Shown: positions 46,624 to 56,228, numbered from the stretch's first letter. The stretch is DNA of 64,000 nt from Nostoc calcicola FACHB-3891 (GCF_014697355.1 NZ_JACJRQ010000007.1:1-64000); one strand, 5' to 3'. Notes: generated from the sequence alone by a model not told the origin. Program-made: numbers and translations.

Positions 46624-47634
46624 ATGGAAACGAAAGAAGATGTTAAGACTCTAAGAGATGGAATACCCATAGCAGAGTTGCAGCAACTTTCTCGACGTCC
46701 CATGTGGAAGTCTATAGTTCAAACCTGTGTCATTGTTACTACATATTTAGCAATTGGGTGTACTGCTTTCTGGTTTAATCGCTGGGAAGTATGGATACCA
46801 ATTTGGTTCTGTCAAGCGTTTATACTTTCCGGCTTTCTGAGTGCAGCACATGATTGCACTCACAGTACTTTGTATGATTCGCCACGCGCTAACCGTATTG
46901 CAGGTGCCCTTTGGGCTTCACCAGTACTCATAAATTTTTCGCTCTACAAATACCATCATTTAGTTCACCATCGAAAATATAAAAGTCTTGAGGGAGACTC
47001 AGAACTATCGGGTAGCTTCCCAAATCTGTGGGCTTATATTGCCTCATTACCAACGCTTGCTTTCTTCACTGCATTCTGGAAAATGTCGTGGATGGCTACC
47101 AAAGGTTTGTATCCAGATTTTATCAAAACATCTAGTGCACGTAGAGCTGTTGATCGAGATAATTGGATTCAATTGGGTTGGCTCTTATTAATAGCAGTAC
47201 TTACTATAATTTCACCTTGGTTTATAACATCCCTATATTGGATACCTATGATTATATATTTTCCAATGACATTTCTTACTACTACTCCAGAACATTATGA
47301 CTGTGATTGGGGAGCAGGAGCAAATCAGTGGAATAATACACGAACGGTTACTTCTAACCCTATCTTCAGATACTATTACTGGAATAGTAATTACCATGCA
47401 GAACATCACCTCTACCCCGAGATACAAGCATGTAACTATCCAAAAGTACATCAGTTAATTGGAAGCCGCTTTAAATATGTAGAAAAGTCATATATAATGT
47501 TCCATCTTAAGTTAATTTGGAGTTTGCTCATTGGCAAGAAGCCATTAGAAGAGCTTCCTAAGTTACAACCTAATCATAAAATTAACATTAACGTCACTTA
47601 CATCAATACTTCGGACAAAATTAGGCAGCAATAA
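46624..47634 (+). CDS. Membrane fatty acid desaturase-type protein
   Basis: This 336-residue di-iron membrane enzyme has three histidine boxes: HDCTH (~79-83), HHLVHH (~107-112, in KYHHLVHHRKY) and the C-terminal NYHAEHHLYP (~258-267). Four hydrophobic helices match the fatty acid desaturase/carotenoid hydroxylase fold. AAGGGA before the ATG supports the start. It acts with ferredoxin or a similar donor and O2. Position in the NRPS locus suggests it modifies an acyl group or a carrier-bound intermediate; an ordinary membrane-lipid desaturase is also possible. The sequence is noticeably AT-rich. Confidence 0.87.
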   Translation: METKEDVKTLRDGIPIAELQQLSRRPMWKSIVQTCVIVTTYLAIGCTAFWFNRWEVWIPIWFCQAFILSGFLSAAHDCTHSTLYDSPRANRIAGALWASPVLINFSLYKYHHLVHHRKYKSLEGDSELSGSFPNLWAYIASLPTLAFFTAFWKMSWMATKGLYPDFIKTSSARRAVDRDNWIQLGWLLLIAVLTIISPWFITSLYWIPMIIYFPMTFLTTTPEHYDCDWGAGANQWNNTRTVTSNPIFRYYYWNSNYHAEHHLYPEIQACNYPKVHQLIGSRFKYVEKSYIMFHLKLIWSLLIGKKPLEELPKLQPNHKININVTYINTSDKIRQQ

Positions 47635-48185
47635 CACCGTAAGCGCGTAGACTTTGATAGTTAGGATGGGATTTAGTTAAAGTTGGCGAGAGTCCTAACT
47701 TTGAAATAAAGGTGTTGAGCAAATGGTAATTGACTCCTAAAGTATTGTTTTTATCTGCACTAGCTATCATCCATTCTCGACTAATTTGGAAGGTTAGACC
47801 TTGAGGCTGAAGAATTTTTAATGGTTTGGTTGGGGGTCGGGGAGGGGTATACCTCATGTACTTGCAAAACGCTGTATTTGGATACCAAATTTAAGTTTGC
47901 TGCTATTATCGCTCTCCATGCTATCTTTATTGTCCGAGCTTTAATAATAATTATGGTTTATTCTGTCTCAAATTTCGCACCGGAAACTAGTCTAAACAGC
48001 TAAAAAGAACGAAGTTCCTATTTATTCTTATTATTAATAACGATTAATCTGTACTTAATATTTGAATTGTAGAGACGTTATTACCCTGGCAACTACTATA
48101 CTTCCTGCCCTGTAGCAGGTGAGTAATAAGTGCTACATTTAACAATAAGGCTTTGCCACAAATTAACCAGTAGTCAATAGTTGCT
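47635..48185. other. Spacer between desaturase and MFS genes, possible gene remnants
   Basis: A 78-codon minus-strand frame (47621-47857; contains SREWMIASADKNNTLGVNYH and ends RAYGVIAA) overlaps the desaturase 3' end. It has coding-like composition but no recognised family; it could be the tail of a lost gene. A plus-strand frame 47821-48003 looks random. A CCTGTAGCAGG palindrome lies near 48109. Confidence 0.4.
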
Positions 48186-49658
48186 ATGTCAGAAAATAAC
48201 CCACCAGAGTTGAAAGAACAGCCCAGATTTGGATTGTCTTTATTTAGGTGGACTAAGTATTTCTCCAGTCAGGAAGGAGAGATAACTCAAAGTATGAGTG
48301 TTTTTATCTTGATCTGGTTTGGTCAGGTGTTATCTCTGGTTGGCTCTCGCATGACCAGTTTTGCTACTAGTATTTGGGTTTATCAGCATAGTAATTCCAT
48401 AACCCAATTCACTCTCCTGATTCTATCAACAACCTTACCTGCGATTATTATCTCCCCCATTGCTGGAGTGTTTGTCGATCGCTGGAGTCGTCGTTGGATC
48501 ATGATGATTAGTGACTTCTGCGCTGGTCTGTGTACCTTAACCATTGCCTGGTTATTTATCAATGGCAACCTAGAAGTTTGGAGTCTGTGCTTAATTAGTG
48601 CTATTAGCTCCGGCTTCAGTGCCTTTCAGTCCCTCGCCTATTCTTCAGCCACTACATTATTAGTACCTAAAGAACAACTTGGTCGTGCCAGTTCAATGAC
48701 GCAAATTAGGTTGGCGATTGCGGAAATCCTCTCACCAGTGCTGGCAACTGCACTGCTGGCAACTGTCCAAATTCCGGGAGTTATTATCATAGATTTGACA
48801 ACTTTGTGCTTTGCCCTCGTTTGTTTGCTAGTGGTTAAGTTCCCTGAAGTTCAAACCAAAGAAGCTAATGAAGAAGAAGTAGGGTTCTTCTTTTCATTCT
48901 GGAAAGAAGTGACCTTTGGATGGAATTATTTAATTGAGCGACCTGGACTGATTGGGTTAGTCATATTTATTGCTATGAGTAACTTCCTCATCGGTTTCGA
49001 TGAAGCTCTAACTACACCTCTGGTACTTTCCTTCACTTCGATTCAAAATCTAGGGACAATCTCTTCTATTGCTAGCTCTGGGATGTTAGTCGGTAGTTTG
49101 GTTATGAGCTTCTGGGGGGGACCACAGCGCCAGATAAATATTATATTTATCTCAATGTTTTTTTGGGGTTTATTCTATGTGTTGGCTGGCTTGCGTCCTT
49201 TCCCGATTCTGTTCACTATCTCTGAATTCTTTATATTTTTCATAGTTCCAATCGTTAATGGTGCAATCCAAGTAATTTACCAAAAGAAAGTTGCTCCGGA
49301 GGTACAGGGAAGGGTCTTTGCATTCCGGACTGCGGTTACTCAGGGTTTTCTGCCGCTTTCTTATCTGATAGCAGGGCCACTAGCCGACCAAGTTTTTGAA
49401 CCGTTGATGGCTGCTGATGGCTTGGGAGCAGCTAGCATTGGGCAAATTATTGGTGTTGGGCATGGTCGCGGTATTGGTTTGATGTATGTCATCATGGGTA
49501 TATTTAGCATCTTTTTCACCTTCATTGCCTACTTTTATCCCCGTCTGCGTCTGCTAGAAGATGAGTTACCGGATACAAGTCCTTCCTCGGATCAACTTGA
49601 CTTTTCACCAGATATGGATGAATGCCTCAGCCAGAAAGTTACTCTGGAGAAACTTTGA
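48186..49658 (+). CDS. MFS transporter, drug/siderophore-efflux type
   Basis: This 490-residue protein has 12 predicted membrane segments. The MFS loop motif VFVDRWSRRWIM lies between helices 2 and 3, and it has the general plan of the MFS_3 (EntS/macrolide efflux) group. The C-terminal hydrophilic tail (PDTSPSSDQLDFSPDMDECL) is duplicated as a relic behind the NRPS (44991-45076), which ties it physically to the cluster. It is likely the exporter of the NRPS product. Confidence 0.88.
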   Translation: MSENNPPELKEQPRFGLSLFRWTKYFSSQEGEITQSMSVFILIWFGQVLSLVGSRMTSFATSIWVYQHSNSITQFTLLILSTTLPAIIISPIAGVFVDRWSRRWIMMISDFCAGLCTLTIAWLFINGNLEVWSLCLISAISSGFSAFQSLAYSSATTLLVPKEQLGRASSMTQIRLAIAEILSPVLATALLATVQIPGVIIIDLTTLCFALVCLLVVKFPEVQTKEANEEEVGFFFSFWKEVTFGWNYLIERPGLIGLVIFIAMSNFLIGFDEALTTPLVLSFTSIQNLGTISSIASSGMLVGSLVMSFWGGPQRQINIIFISMFFWGLFYVLAGLRPFPILFTISEFFIFFIVPIVNGAIQVIYQKKVAPEVQGRVFAFRTAVTQGFLPLSYLIAGPLADQVFEPLMAADGLGAASIGQIIGVGHGRGIGLMYVIMGIFSIFFTFIAYFYPRLRLLEDELPDTSPSSDQLDFSPDMDECLSQKVTLEKL

Positions 49659-49717
49659 TTTTTGAACTTATAGCGGTTTTCAATTGAATGGAATACAGCC
49701 TTTGAAATTAAACTATT

Positions 49718-49745
49718 GTAGGGGCGCACAGCTGTGCGCCCCTAC
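49718..49745. repeat. 28-bp perfect palindrome
   Basis: GTAGGGGCGCACAGCTGTGC continues to a perfectly self-complementary 28-mer. A diverged form lies at 50832-50855 on the other side of purU, so it is a small dispersed palindromic repeat. It might also serve as a terminator for the MFS gene. Confidence 0.75.
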
Positions 49746-49807
49746 CGTGGTCTATTGAATTGCAAATTGCTATATTTGCATAGGCAAGGAGAATTTATGC
49801 TATAAAT

Positions 49808-50662
49808 CTACTCGAATACCACTGTCCGATTACCATAGACTAATACACGATTTTGTAAATGCGATCGCACTGCTCTTGCTAATACAACTCGCTCTAAATC
49901 TTTGCCCTTTCTCACCAAATCTTCCACTTCATCACGGTGACTAACTCGCACTACATCCTGTTCAATAATTGGCCCTGCATCTAAATCAGCAGTGGCATAA
50001 TGAGCAGTTGCACCAATAATTTTCACACCACGTTCAAAAGCTCTATGATAAGGGTTTGCTCCTACAAATGCTGGTAAAAATGAGTGATGAATATTGATAA
50101 TTTGCGGAAACTGATTAATAAAATTTGCACTAACAATCTGCATATATTTGGCTAATACAACTAAATCAATTTTGTATTGTCGCAGTAATTCAAGTTGTTT
50201 AACTTCTTGTTCTAGTTTGTTTTCTTTAGTAATGGGAATGTGTTGATACTCAATACCAAATTGCTCTGCTACGACCTTTAAACTAGAATGGTTACTAATA
50301 ATTAAAGGAATTTCAGCGATAAATTCTTTGGCGCGTTGTCGCCAAATCAAGTCAAATAAACAATGGTCTTGGCGACTAACCCAAATAGCAATACGGGGTA
50401 CAGTATCAGAAAAATGCAGTTCCCATTTAGCGTCTAAAGGTTGAGCTATAGCATTAAAAGCCGGTGCAATAAACTCTCGCGGTAAATTGAACCCATCTAA
50501 CTGCCATTGGATGCGGGTGAGGAATAACCCGGCAGCAAAATCTGTGTGCTGATCTGCATGGATAATATTACCACCATTAGAATAAATAAAATTGGCAAAT
50601 TTCGCCACTAGTCCCCGTTGATCTGGGCAGGAAATTAGCAAAGTTGCTGTCGGATTTGTCAT
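49808..50662 (-). CDS. purU: Formyltetrahydrofolate deformylase
   Basis: This 284-residue protein has an N-terminal ACT domain (TATLLISCPDQRGLVAKFANF) and a C-terminal formyl-transferase-like hydrolase domain. The catalytic Asn-His-Asp set is visible: INIHHSFLPAFVGANPYHRAF and the Asp in ATADLDAGPIIEQDV. It releases formate from 10-formyl-THF for one-carbon balance and purine synthesis. The length is normal. It is monocistronic, opposite to the NRPS locus, and marks the return to core genes. Confidence 0.95.
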   Translation of the reverse strand: MTNPTATLLISCPDQRGLVAKFANFIYSNGGNIIHADQHTDFAAGLFLTRIQWQLDGFNLPREFIAPAFNAIAQPLDAKWELHFSDTVPRIAIWVSRQDHCLFDLIWRQRAKEFIAEIPLIISNHSSLKVVAEQFGIEYQHIPITKENKLEQEVKQLELLRQYKIDLVVLAKYMQIVSANFINQFPQIINIHHSFLPAFVGANPYHRAFERGVKIIGATAHYATADLDAGPIIEQDVVRVSHRDEVEDLVRKGKDLERVVLARAVRSHLQNRVLVYGNRTVVFE

Positions 50663-50831
50663 ACTATTTTAGATTTTAGATTTTAGATTTTAGATTGAAA
50701 ATAAGATTTTGAATGTAGGTTTAGTGAATTCATCTGTCCTAATCATTTTTCCAATTGGTATAATATCCTTTATTTGCATCTTTATACAGAATTGGTAGAA
50801 CTTAGAAAAAATAGTGAGATTTATTTAAATT

Positions 50832-50855
50832 AGGGGCGTACAGATGTATGCCCCT
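50832..50855. repeat. Diverged copy of the AGGGGCG palindrome
   Basis: AGGGGCGTACAGATGTATGC plus CCCT is a near-palindrome related to the perfect one at 49718-49745. Nearby, TTTTAGA heptamers are repeated at 50665-50695. Confidence 0.65.
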
Positions 50856-50897
50856 ATTGAGGGTTATATTAACAGATATGAGAACTTCTATGATTGC

Positions 50898-51542
50898 CTA
50901 TTTGGCATTTGTGGGAGTTGGTAGAGGTAGATTGCTTGGCAAAGGTGTTGATTTAACATTATCTACGGGTTGTTTCCACTCTGACAATTCCCGATTTACA
51001 GCATTTTGAAAATCTGTAGATACCAATAGCACATTGACATTACCATTGGGTTTTGTAGGCGGGTCAGCTTGAGCATATAATAAACGCCCGTTAAAGTTAG
51101 ATCTACCTAAAATTAACTGATGGCTTTGCTGATTTTTCAGTGTAATATTAATAGTTGCTTGTGGTTCATCTAAACCGAATTGTCCAAGCTCATTTGCTGG
51201 AGTTGGCAAAGTGCTTAGTTTACCGCCGTAAGCATCGCTCTTACCCTTGACTAACAAATCCATCAAATAAGAAACAATAGCGTCATTTGCTGGTTCAGAT
51301 ATTGGAGATTTAATTAACCACTTGGAGTTACTAGATTGATTGCTACGTTCCAGATTCAGGGTAAGTTTTTTTGTTTTTACTGTTAAAGCCTGCACATCAT
51401 CTTCCGCAAAAGAGAAAATTTGCTGCTTTTGCTCCTTGATTTCTTCTCGTACAGTAGCACCCCTAATTTCATAGAAGTAAACAAAACTTCCTAAACCCAG
51501 CGCTAGCAGTATCAAAAATAAAGTTGTTCGTGGCAATTTCAT
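50898..51542 (-). CDS. DUF4340 domain protein, partner of a Gld-like ABC system
   Basis: This 214-residue protein has one N-terminal membrane helix (TTLFLILLALGLGSFVYFYEI) and then a periplasmic DUF4340 region (VQALTVKTKKLTLNLER, ISEPANDAIVSYLMDLLVKGK, LGRSNFNGRLLYA). It is the last gene of the ATPase-permease-GldG-DUF4340 block on the minus strand. The function is unknown; in other bacteria the set is annotated as gliding-motility-like or exopolysaccharide/auxiliary transport. Confidence 0.85.
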   Translation of the reverse strand: MKLPRTTLFLILLALGLGSFVYFYEIRGATVREEIKEQKQQIFSFAEDDVQALTVKTKKLTLNLERSNQSSNSKWLIKSPISEPANDAIVSYLMDLLVKGKSDAYGGKLSTLPTPANELGQFGLDEPQATINITLKNQQSHQLILGRSNFNGRLLYAQADPPTKPNGNVNVLLVSTDFQNAVNRELSEWKQPVDNVKSTPLPSNLPLPTPTNAK

Positions 51543-51703
51543 TTTTTTGTCATTTGTTATTTATTGGGAGTAGGGAATGGGGCATGGGGCATTGGGAGGT
51601 GTGGGAGGAAGAGGAGGAAGAGGAGGAAGGGGAGGAAGCATAAATTCTCTTTCCCCCCACACTCCCCACACTCCCTCATCCCCCCCCACTCCCCACTCCC
51701 TTT
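51543..51703. repeat. Purine-rich/pyrimidine-rich spacer
   Basis: GGGAGGAAGAGGAGG repeats (about 51594-51640) are followed by CCCCCACACTCCCC repeats (51653-51701). The halves are roughly complementary and could fold back. No gene is seen. Confidence 0.55.
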
Positions 51704-53509
51704 TTACCGTCGTTGCCACCAGATAAGAACTGCTGCCGCAAACCCAATGAGGGGTAAAACTAGCAAAGATGACACTGTTAAAAGATTAGCTTGGGTAGTT
51801 GTTAGGGTTATCCGTCGGTTTTTGGGTTCTTTGGGGCGAATAGAAAGGGGTTGCTTATCTTGTTGATTCAGCCAGGTGACTGAGTTGAGAAATACATCTC
51901 CATTTAGTTGCTTGTCAAACAAGCCATCGGTGGCAAAGTTAGAATTTCCGAAAACGACTAAGCGTGACTCGATGGGTGTTTGAGATGAGGGAGTGGGGGG
52001 AGATGAGGGGGATGGGGGAGATGAGGGAGTGGGGGAAGCAGTAGCCGCAGGTGTAGAAGTGGGGCTAGCTTTGCTTTGGGTGGTTGGTGATGGTAGCGGC
52101 GAAGGTGTCGGAGTGGGGGAGGTTTTGCTTTGGGTGGTTGGTGATGGTAGCGGCGAAGGTGTCGGAGTGGGGGAGGTTTTGCTTTGGGTGGTTGGTGATG
52201 GTAGTGGCGAAGGTGTGGGTGAAGTTTGGGGAGTGGGTGTAGGTTTAGGTATTTGTTTTCTTGTTAAGGCAACGCCTAAGGTCAGAGGTCCTTTGAGGTC
52301 TTTATCTGGATTAAATTCCAATTTTTCGCTTTGTAGGTCGCTTTCTGCCCAGCTACTGGGATAGGGTTTGGTTTGCAGTAGAGGAGTGGCTTGGATACCG
52401 GGTACTGAGGTAATTTCCAGGGGTCGGGAAATGGGATAAAAAGAAATATCGTTGCGGAAATCTTGGGTTATCGGATGTTGTCCGTATTCTGTGACTAAGG
52501 GGGCAGCAGGGCCAAGTCCGACGACGCTTTCACTTGAAACATCTACTGCTAAACGATTATCCAGACGAACACCCCACTCTTTTAGCAAGCTGTCAAGTTT
52601 GGGATCGGTATTAGGATCGATCATCAGCAATAGGTTACCACCCTGATTCAGATATTCTTGCAAAGCTTTGACTTCGCTTTCAAACAGTCCTCGCTTGGGA
52701 CTAGCTACTATAACGACAGCTGCATCTTGAGGAACTTTGGGATTTTGTGTGAGATTCAGCGGTTCTGTTGTGTAATTTTTATCGTTTAATCCCTGAATTG
52801 CTTGAGATATTGCACCTTTAGCGGGTGAAAGTTGGCGTTCGCCATGACCTTGGAGTAAGTAAACTTTGGTTGTGCTTGAACTTGTTAGTTGTTGCAGGCG
52901 ACTAGTTAATTTGATTTCCGAGAGGCGTTCGTTTTGATTTACTGTTTGTACTAATTGCTTTTTATCTCCAGATTCTAAGTAAACTTCGCCATAATCTTTA
53001 ACACCAAATTTTTCTGCCAATCCCGGTCTGAGTTGAGGATCTATATATTCAAAATTAAACTTTGAGCTTTGTCGCCGATAATTTTCCAATAATTGTTGGT
53101 CTTGGGGATTCTGATTAATATCAAACACCCAGACTTTAACTGGCTGTGGCAGAACTTTCACTAATTCCTGTGATTGGGGTGCAAGGGTAAATAATTGAGA
53201 CTCTGTTAAATCTGACCGTAAGTGATAGCGAGTTCCCAAAAAGTTAATCAATCCCAAAATTGCTAATACTGCTAGAGTTGCCACCAAGGCATTAGTTCCA
53301 GCTTGGGTAGACCGACGCTGCCACCAATTCGTTTGGTAGTTTTGCCATACGATCCACAACCCAATAATGATAATTCCTGTAATCAGGAATGCTAATGAAA
53401 TCAGTCCCCACTGTTCAGAAACTAACCCAACTGTTAATCCCACAGCAACTAGGAATGGACCTAGCCAAAATAAATATTTCCACAGTTTCTTTTTTGTGAC
53501 TATCTTCAT
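51704..53509 (-). CDS. GldG-like ABC auxiliary protein with Pro-rich repeats
   Basis: This 601-residue protein has two N-terminal membrane helices (~10-50), another at ~75-90 and one near the C-terminus (VSSLLVLPLIGFAAAVLIWW). Between them is the periplasmic ABC_transp_aux domain (VWVFDINQNPQDQQLLENYRR, LLQGHGER, VIVASPKRGLFESEV). Residues ~420-510 are a Pro/Thr/Ser linker with three 18-residue repeats (SPTPTPSPLPSPTTQSKT). It is coupled to the permease that starts 6 bp upstream. The substrate is unknown. The repeat DNA (about 52080-52230) may vary in copy number. Confidence 0.87.
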   Translation of the reverse strand: MKIVTKKKLWKYLFWLGPFLVAVGLTVGLVSEQWGLISLAFLITGIIIIGLWIVWQNYQTNWWQRRSTQAGTNALVATLAVLAILGLINFLGTRYHLRSDLTESQLFTLAPQSQELVKVLPQPVKVWVFDINQNPQDQQLLENYRRQSSKFNFEYIDPQLRPGLAEKFGVKDYGEVYLESGDKKQLVQTVNQNERLSEIKLTSRLQQLTSSSTTKVYLLQGHGERQLSPAKGAISQAIQGLNDKNYTTEPLNLTQNPKVPQDAAVVIVASPKRGLFESEVKALQEYLNQGGNLLLMIDPNTDPKLDSLLKEWGVRLDNRLAVDVSSESVVGLGPAAPLVTEYGQHPITQDFRNDISFYPISRPLEITSVPGIQATPLLQTKPYPSSWAESDLQSEKLEFNPDKDLKGPLTLGVALTRKQIPKPTPTPQTSPTPSPLPSPTTQSKTSPTPTPSPLPSPTTQSKTSPTPTPSPLPSPTTQSKASPTSTPAATASPTPSSPPSPSSPPTPSSQTPIESRLVVFGNSNFATDGLFDKQLNGDVFLNSVTWLNQQDKQPLSIRPKEPKNRRITLTTTQANLLTVSSLLVLPLIGFAAAVLIWWQRR

Positions 53510-53514
53510 AATGA

Positions 53515-54327
53515 CTAATTACGCTGAAAACGCAGTGCATCAATTGATTGAGCTGTGAGAAAGATGCCCAAAAAAATATAACTGGCAAATAAAATCAAGG
53601 CGCTGGTATCGAAAATGCCTTGAATAAAAGTGTTGTAATGTTTGAGCAATGATAGATAACCTATGGCTTCGCCCAGAGGATTCGGGAGAATTTTGGCGAT
53701 TAAATCAATTAATAACAACAATAAAATGACTGCAAAGGTAAGAACGGCAGACAAAATTGTGCTGTCTGTTAATGAGGAAATAAACATTCCTAAAGATAAA
53801 ATTGCGGCTGCTAGTAAGATTAATCCCAAATGACCGAGTAAGGGAATTGTAGGTGCTATTGGTGGATTTGAACCGCTGATGGCGATCGCTTCCAGTACTA
53901 ACATAGGTACGATCATTGTGGTAAAAAATGTTAGCACGCCTAATAATTTACCTACGGCTACCGCCCAGTTGGTGATTGGTGACGTGGCTAATAGTTCTAA
54001 AGTGCCCCGCTTGCGTTCTTCAGCATAAAGTCCCATAGAAAGAATTGGCAGGATAAACAATAACAGCCACCCCATGCGATCCAAAAATGCGCGAATAAAT
54101 TCGTAGGGGACATCTATGGGTGGTATTGGTACTCCTAGTTGTTGCCCTTGTAAATCTAGTCCTGCGACTGCTGCCAATATGCCATCTGGCCCCACCAAAA
54201 TCATCACGAAAAATAACCCGGCGATGAACCAAAATACACTAGCGATCGCATATGCCAAAGGTGATACAAAATAACTCTGTAACTCTCGGCGATAAATGGC
54301 AATGATATTACCCAGTACTACACCCAT
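53515..54327 (-). CDS. ABC-2 type transporter permease (GldF-like)
   Basis: This 270-residue protein with six hydrophobic segments starts with AIYRRELQSYFVSPLAYAI, as in ABC-2/GldF permeases, and has MGLYAEERKRGTLELLATSPI (the coupling region). The ATPase gene abuts it (stop at 54328), and the GldG-like gene follows after 5 bases, so these are translationally close. The system is an exporter-type ABC complex of unknown cargo. Confidence 0.9.
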   Translation of the reverse strand: MGVVLGNIIAIYRRELQSYFVSPLAYAIASVFWFIAGLFFVMILVGPDGILAAVAGLDLQGQQLGVPIPPIDVPYEFIRAFLDRMGWLLLFILPILSMGLYAEERKRGTLELLATSPITNWAVAVGKLLGVLTFFTTMIVPMLVLEAIAISGSNPPIAPTIPLLGHLGLILLAAAILSLGMFISSLTDSTILSAVLTFAVILLLLLIDLIAKILPNPLGEAIGYLSLLKHYNTFIQGIFDTSALILFASYIFLGIFLTAQSIDALRFQRN

Positions 54328-55314
54328 TTATGCGGCTTCTCCTTCTGTGGCGGCTTCTAAATTCTTTTCTTCTGTGGTTAGTTGCAAGAATACATCTTCT
54401 AAGGTAGCGTTAACTCGCCGCAATTCATGTAAACCAAACCCTGCACGCACTAATGTTGTGGCAATATCTCTTCCTGGTTCTTTGCCTGGTTGCGATATCA
54501 CCCGCAAATAAGCGCGATTCGCCTGGGGTTGATGACCTCCCGCTGTCGGAATTGATTCTACCAAACTTACACCCGCAATATTTTGCAATACCTGTTTGGC
54601 GAGGGCGGCTTCTCCTTCTATTTCAATTTCATATCCAGAGCCGCCTGTCAATTGGGTCATCAAGTTTTCTGGTGTATTAGTTGCGACTACTTTACCGCGA
54701 TTGATGATGGCGACGCGGCTACAAGTCATACTCACTTCTGGGAGGATGTGTGTGGAGAGAATAATTGTGTGAGTACCAGCGAGACTTTTAATTAAATTCC
54801 GGACTTCAATGATTTGTCTGGGATCGAGTCCTACGGTGGGTTCATCGAGAATGATTGCTGGAGGATCGTGGACGATCGCTTGAGCAATTCCTACTCGTTG
54901 GCGATATCCTTTAGAAAGTTTGCGAATAATTACCCGACGCTTATCTTGTAAGTTACAGCGTTCAATGGCTGCTGTTACCTTATGATTGCGATCGCCTGCT
55001 GAAACTCCCTTAATTCGGGCTACAAAATGCAAAAATCCCTCCACCGTCATTTCGGGATATAACGGCGGTGTTTCCGGTAAATAGCCAATTTTTTGGCGCA
55101 CAGCCAGGGAATTTTCATGGACATCATAACCAGCAATGCGGGCATTGCCATTGGTTGCCGGTAAATAACCAGCCAGAATTCGCATAGTCGTGGTTTTACC
55201 AGCGCCATTTGGCCCCAGCAATCCTAAAATTTCCCCTGGTTCGACGCTAAAAGTGACATCAGTAATCGCTGGGGTGGAACCGTATATTTTACTTAGATGC
55301 TCAACTTCAATCAT
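54328..55314 (-). CDS. ABC transporter ATP-binding protein (GldA-like)
   Basis: This 328-residue protein has Walker A GLLGPNGAGKTTTMRIL, signature LSKGYRQRVGIAQAIV, Walker B AIILDEPTVGLDP and H-loop STHILPE. It has a C-terminal ~90-residue extension (EIEIEGEAALAKQVL, ELRRVNATLEDVFLQLT) as in CcmA/NatA-type ATPases. It is the first gene of the minus-strand operon ATPase-permease-GldG-DUF4340. Confidence 0.93.
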   Translation of the reverse strand: MIEVEHLSKIYGSTPAITDVTFSVEPGEILGLLGPNGAGKTTTMRILAGYLPATNGNARIAGYDVHENSLAVRQKIGYLPETPPLYPEMTVEGFLHFVARIKGVSAGDRNHKVTAAIERCNLQDKRRVIIRKLSKGYRQRVGIAQAIVHDPPAIILDEPTVGLDPRQIIEVRNLIKSLAGTHTIILSTHILPEVSMTCSRVAIINRGKVVATNTPENLMTQLTGGSGYEIEIEGEAALAKQVLQNIAGVSLVESIPTAGGHQPQANRAYLRVISQPGKEPGRDIATTLVRAGFGLHELRRVNATLEDVFLQLTTEEKNLEAATEGEAA

Positions 55315-55574
55315 CGTTGGTGGCGATCGTAAATTAGAAGATACCTAATAATCTTAGATCGTGATATTGGGGATGTGGGATTGGGCATGGTGCATTGGGC
55401 TAAGAATATAAACACCAAAAGCTAAACCAGCCAGCAAACCTTACCGACGGTTTTGATTTCAAGTTCGGAACGCGTAAACATAAAATAGAGTTATCCAATC
55501 TGAGAGCAATTGAGCATGTTTAAGATTCGCTTTGTAGTCAGCAATCAATATTAAGGCAATATACTAGGCAATTT

Positions 55575-56228
55575 ATGACACAAGCCATACACAAACTAGT
55601 AACCTTTGAAGATTTTGCAGCTTGGCGACCTGAAGGCGGAAGGTACGAATTACATAATGGCGTAATTGTTGAAATGGCACAACCAGCAGGAGACCATGAG
55701 GATATTGTCGGGTTTTTGGTTGAAAAAATTGCTGTTGAGTACGTTCGTAGTGGTCTACCTTATTCCATCCCAAAAACAGCATTAGTTCAATCTCCTAGTA
55801 GCCAGTCTTGCTATTCTCCAGACTTGCTATTGCTCAACCGTCCCGCTTTAAAATTAGAGCCACTTTGGCCGAAATATTCTACGGTTCAGTTTGCCGATTC
55901 TATCCCTTTAGTGATTGAAGTTGTTAGTACTAACTGGCGGGATGATTATCATAAAAAGGTAGGTGAATATGAAGAGATAGGGATAAAAGAATATTGGATT
56001 GTTGATTATTTAGCTATCGGTGGTAAAAAGTTTATCGGTAATCCTAAACAACCCACTATCTCCGTCTACCAATTAATTGAGGGTGAATACCAAGTTACTC
56101 AGTTTAGAGGCGATGACTGCATCGTATCAGCTATTTTCCCGGAATTGAATTTAACCGCCGAACAGATTTTTCAAGCTGGAGGTCTGCCAACGTCAAGCCC
56201 TTCGGGCGGGGGAAAGGGAAAAGGTTAA
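55575..56228 (+). CDS. Uma2 family (DUF820) putative endonuclease
   Basis: This 217-residue protein has the PD-(D/E)xK-like Uma2 core: an ENGVIVEM-like strand (YELHNGVIVEMA), YSPDLLLLN, LVIEVVST and KVGEYEEIGIKEYWIVD. The family is greatly expanded in cyanobacteria; its biological role is unknown. The last ~12 residues (TSSPSGGGKGKG) are encoded by a GGGGGAAAGGG foldback repeat that runs past the stop, so the native C-terminus has been altered by the repeat. Confidence 0.87.
   Translation: MTQAIHKLVTFEDFAAWRPEGGRYELHNGVIVEMAQPAGDHEDIVGFLVEKIAVEYVRSGLPYSIPKTALVQSPSSQSCYSPDLLLLNRPALKLEPLWPKYSTVQFADSIPLVIEVVSTNWRDDYHKKVGEYEEIGIKEYWIVDYLAIGGKKFIGNPKQPTISVYQLIEGEYQVTQFRGDDCIVSAIFPELNLTAEQIFQAGGLPTSSPSGGGKGKG

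Noticed and set aside
47821..48003. 60-codon plus-strand frame
   Set aside because: No start context or family; it lies in the spacer before the MFS gene.
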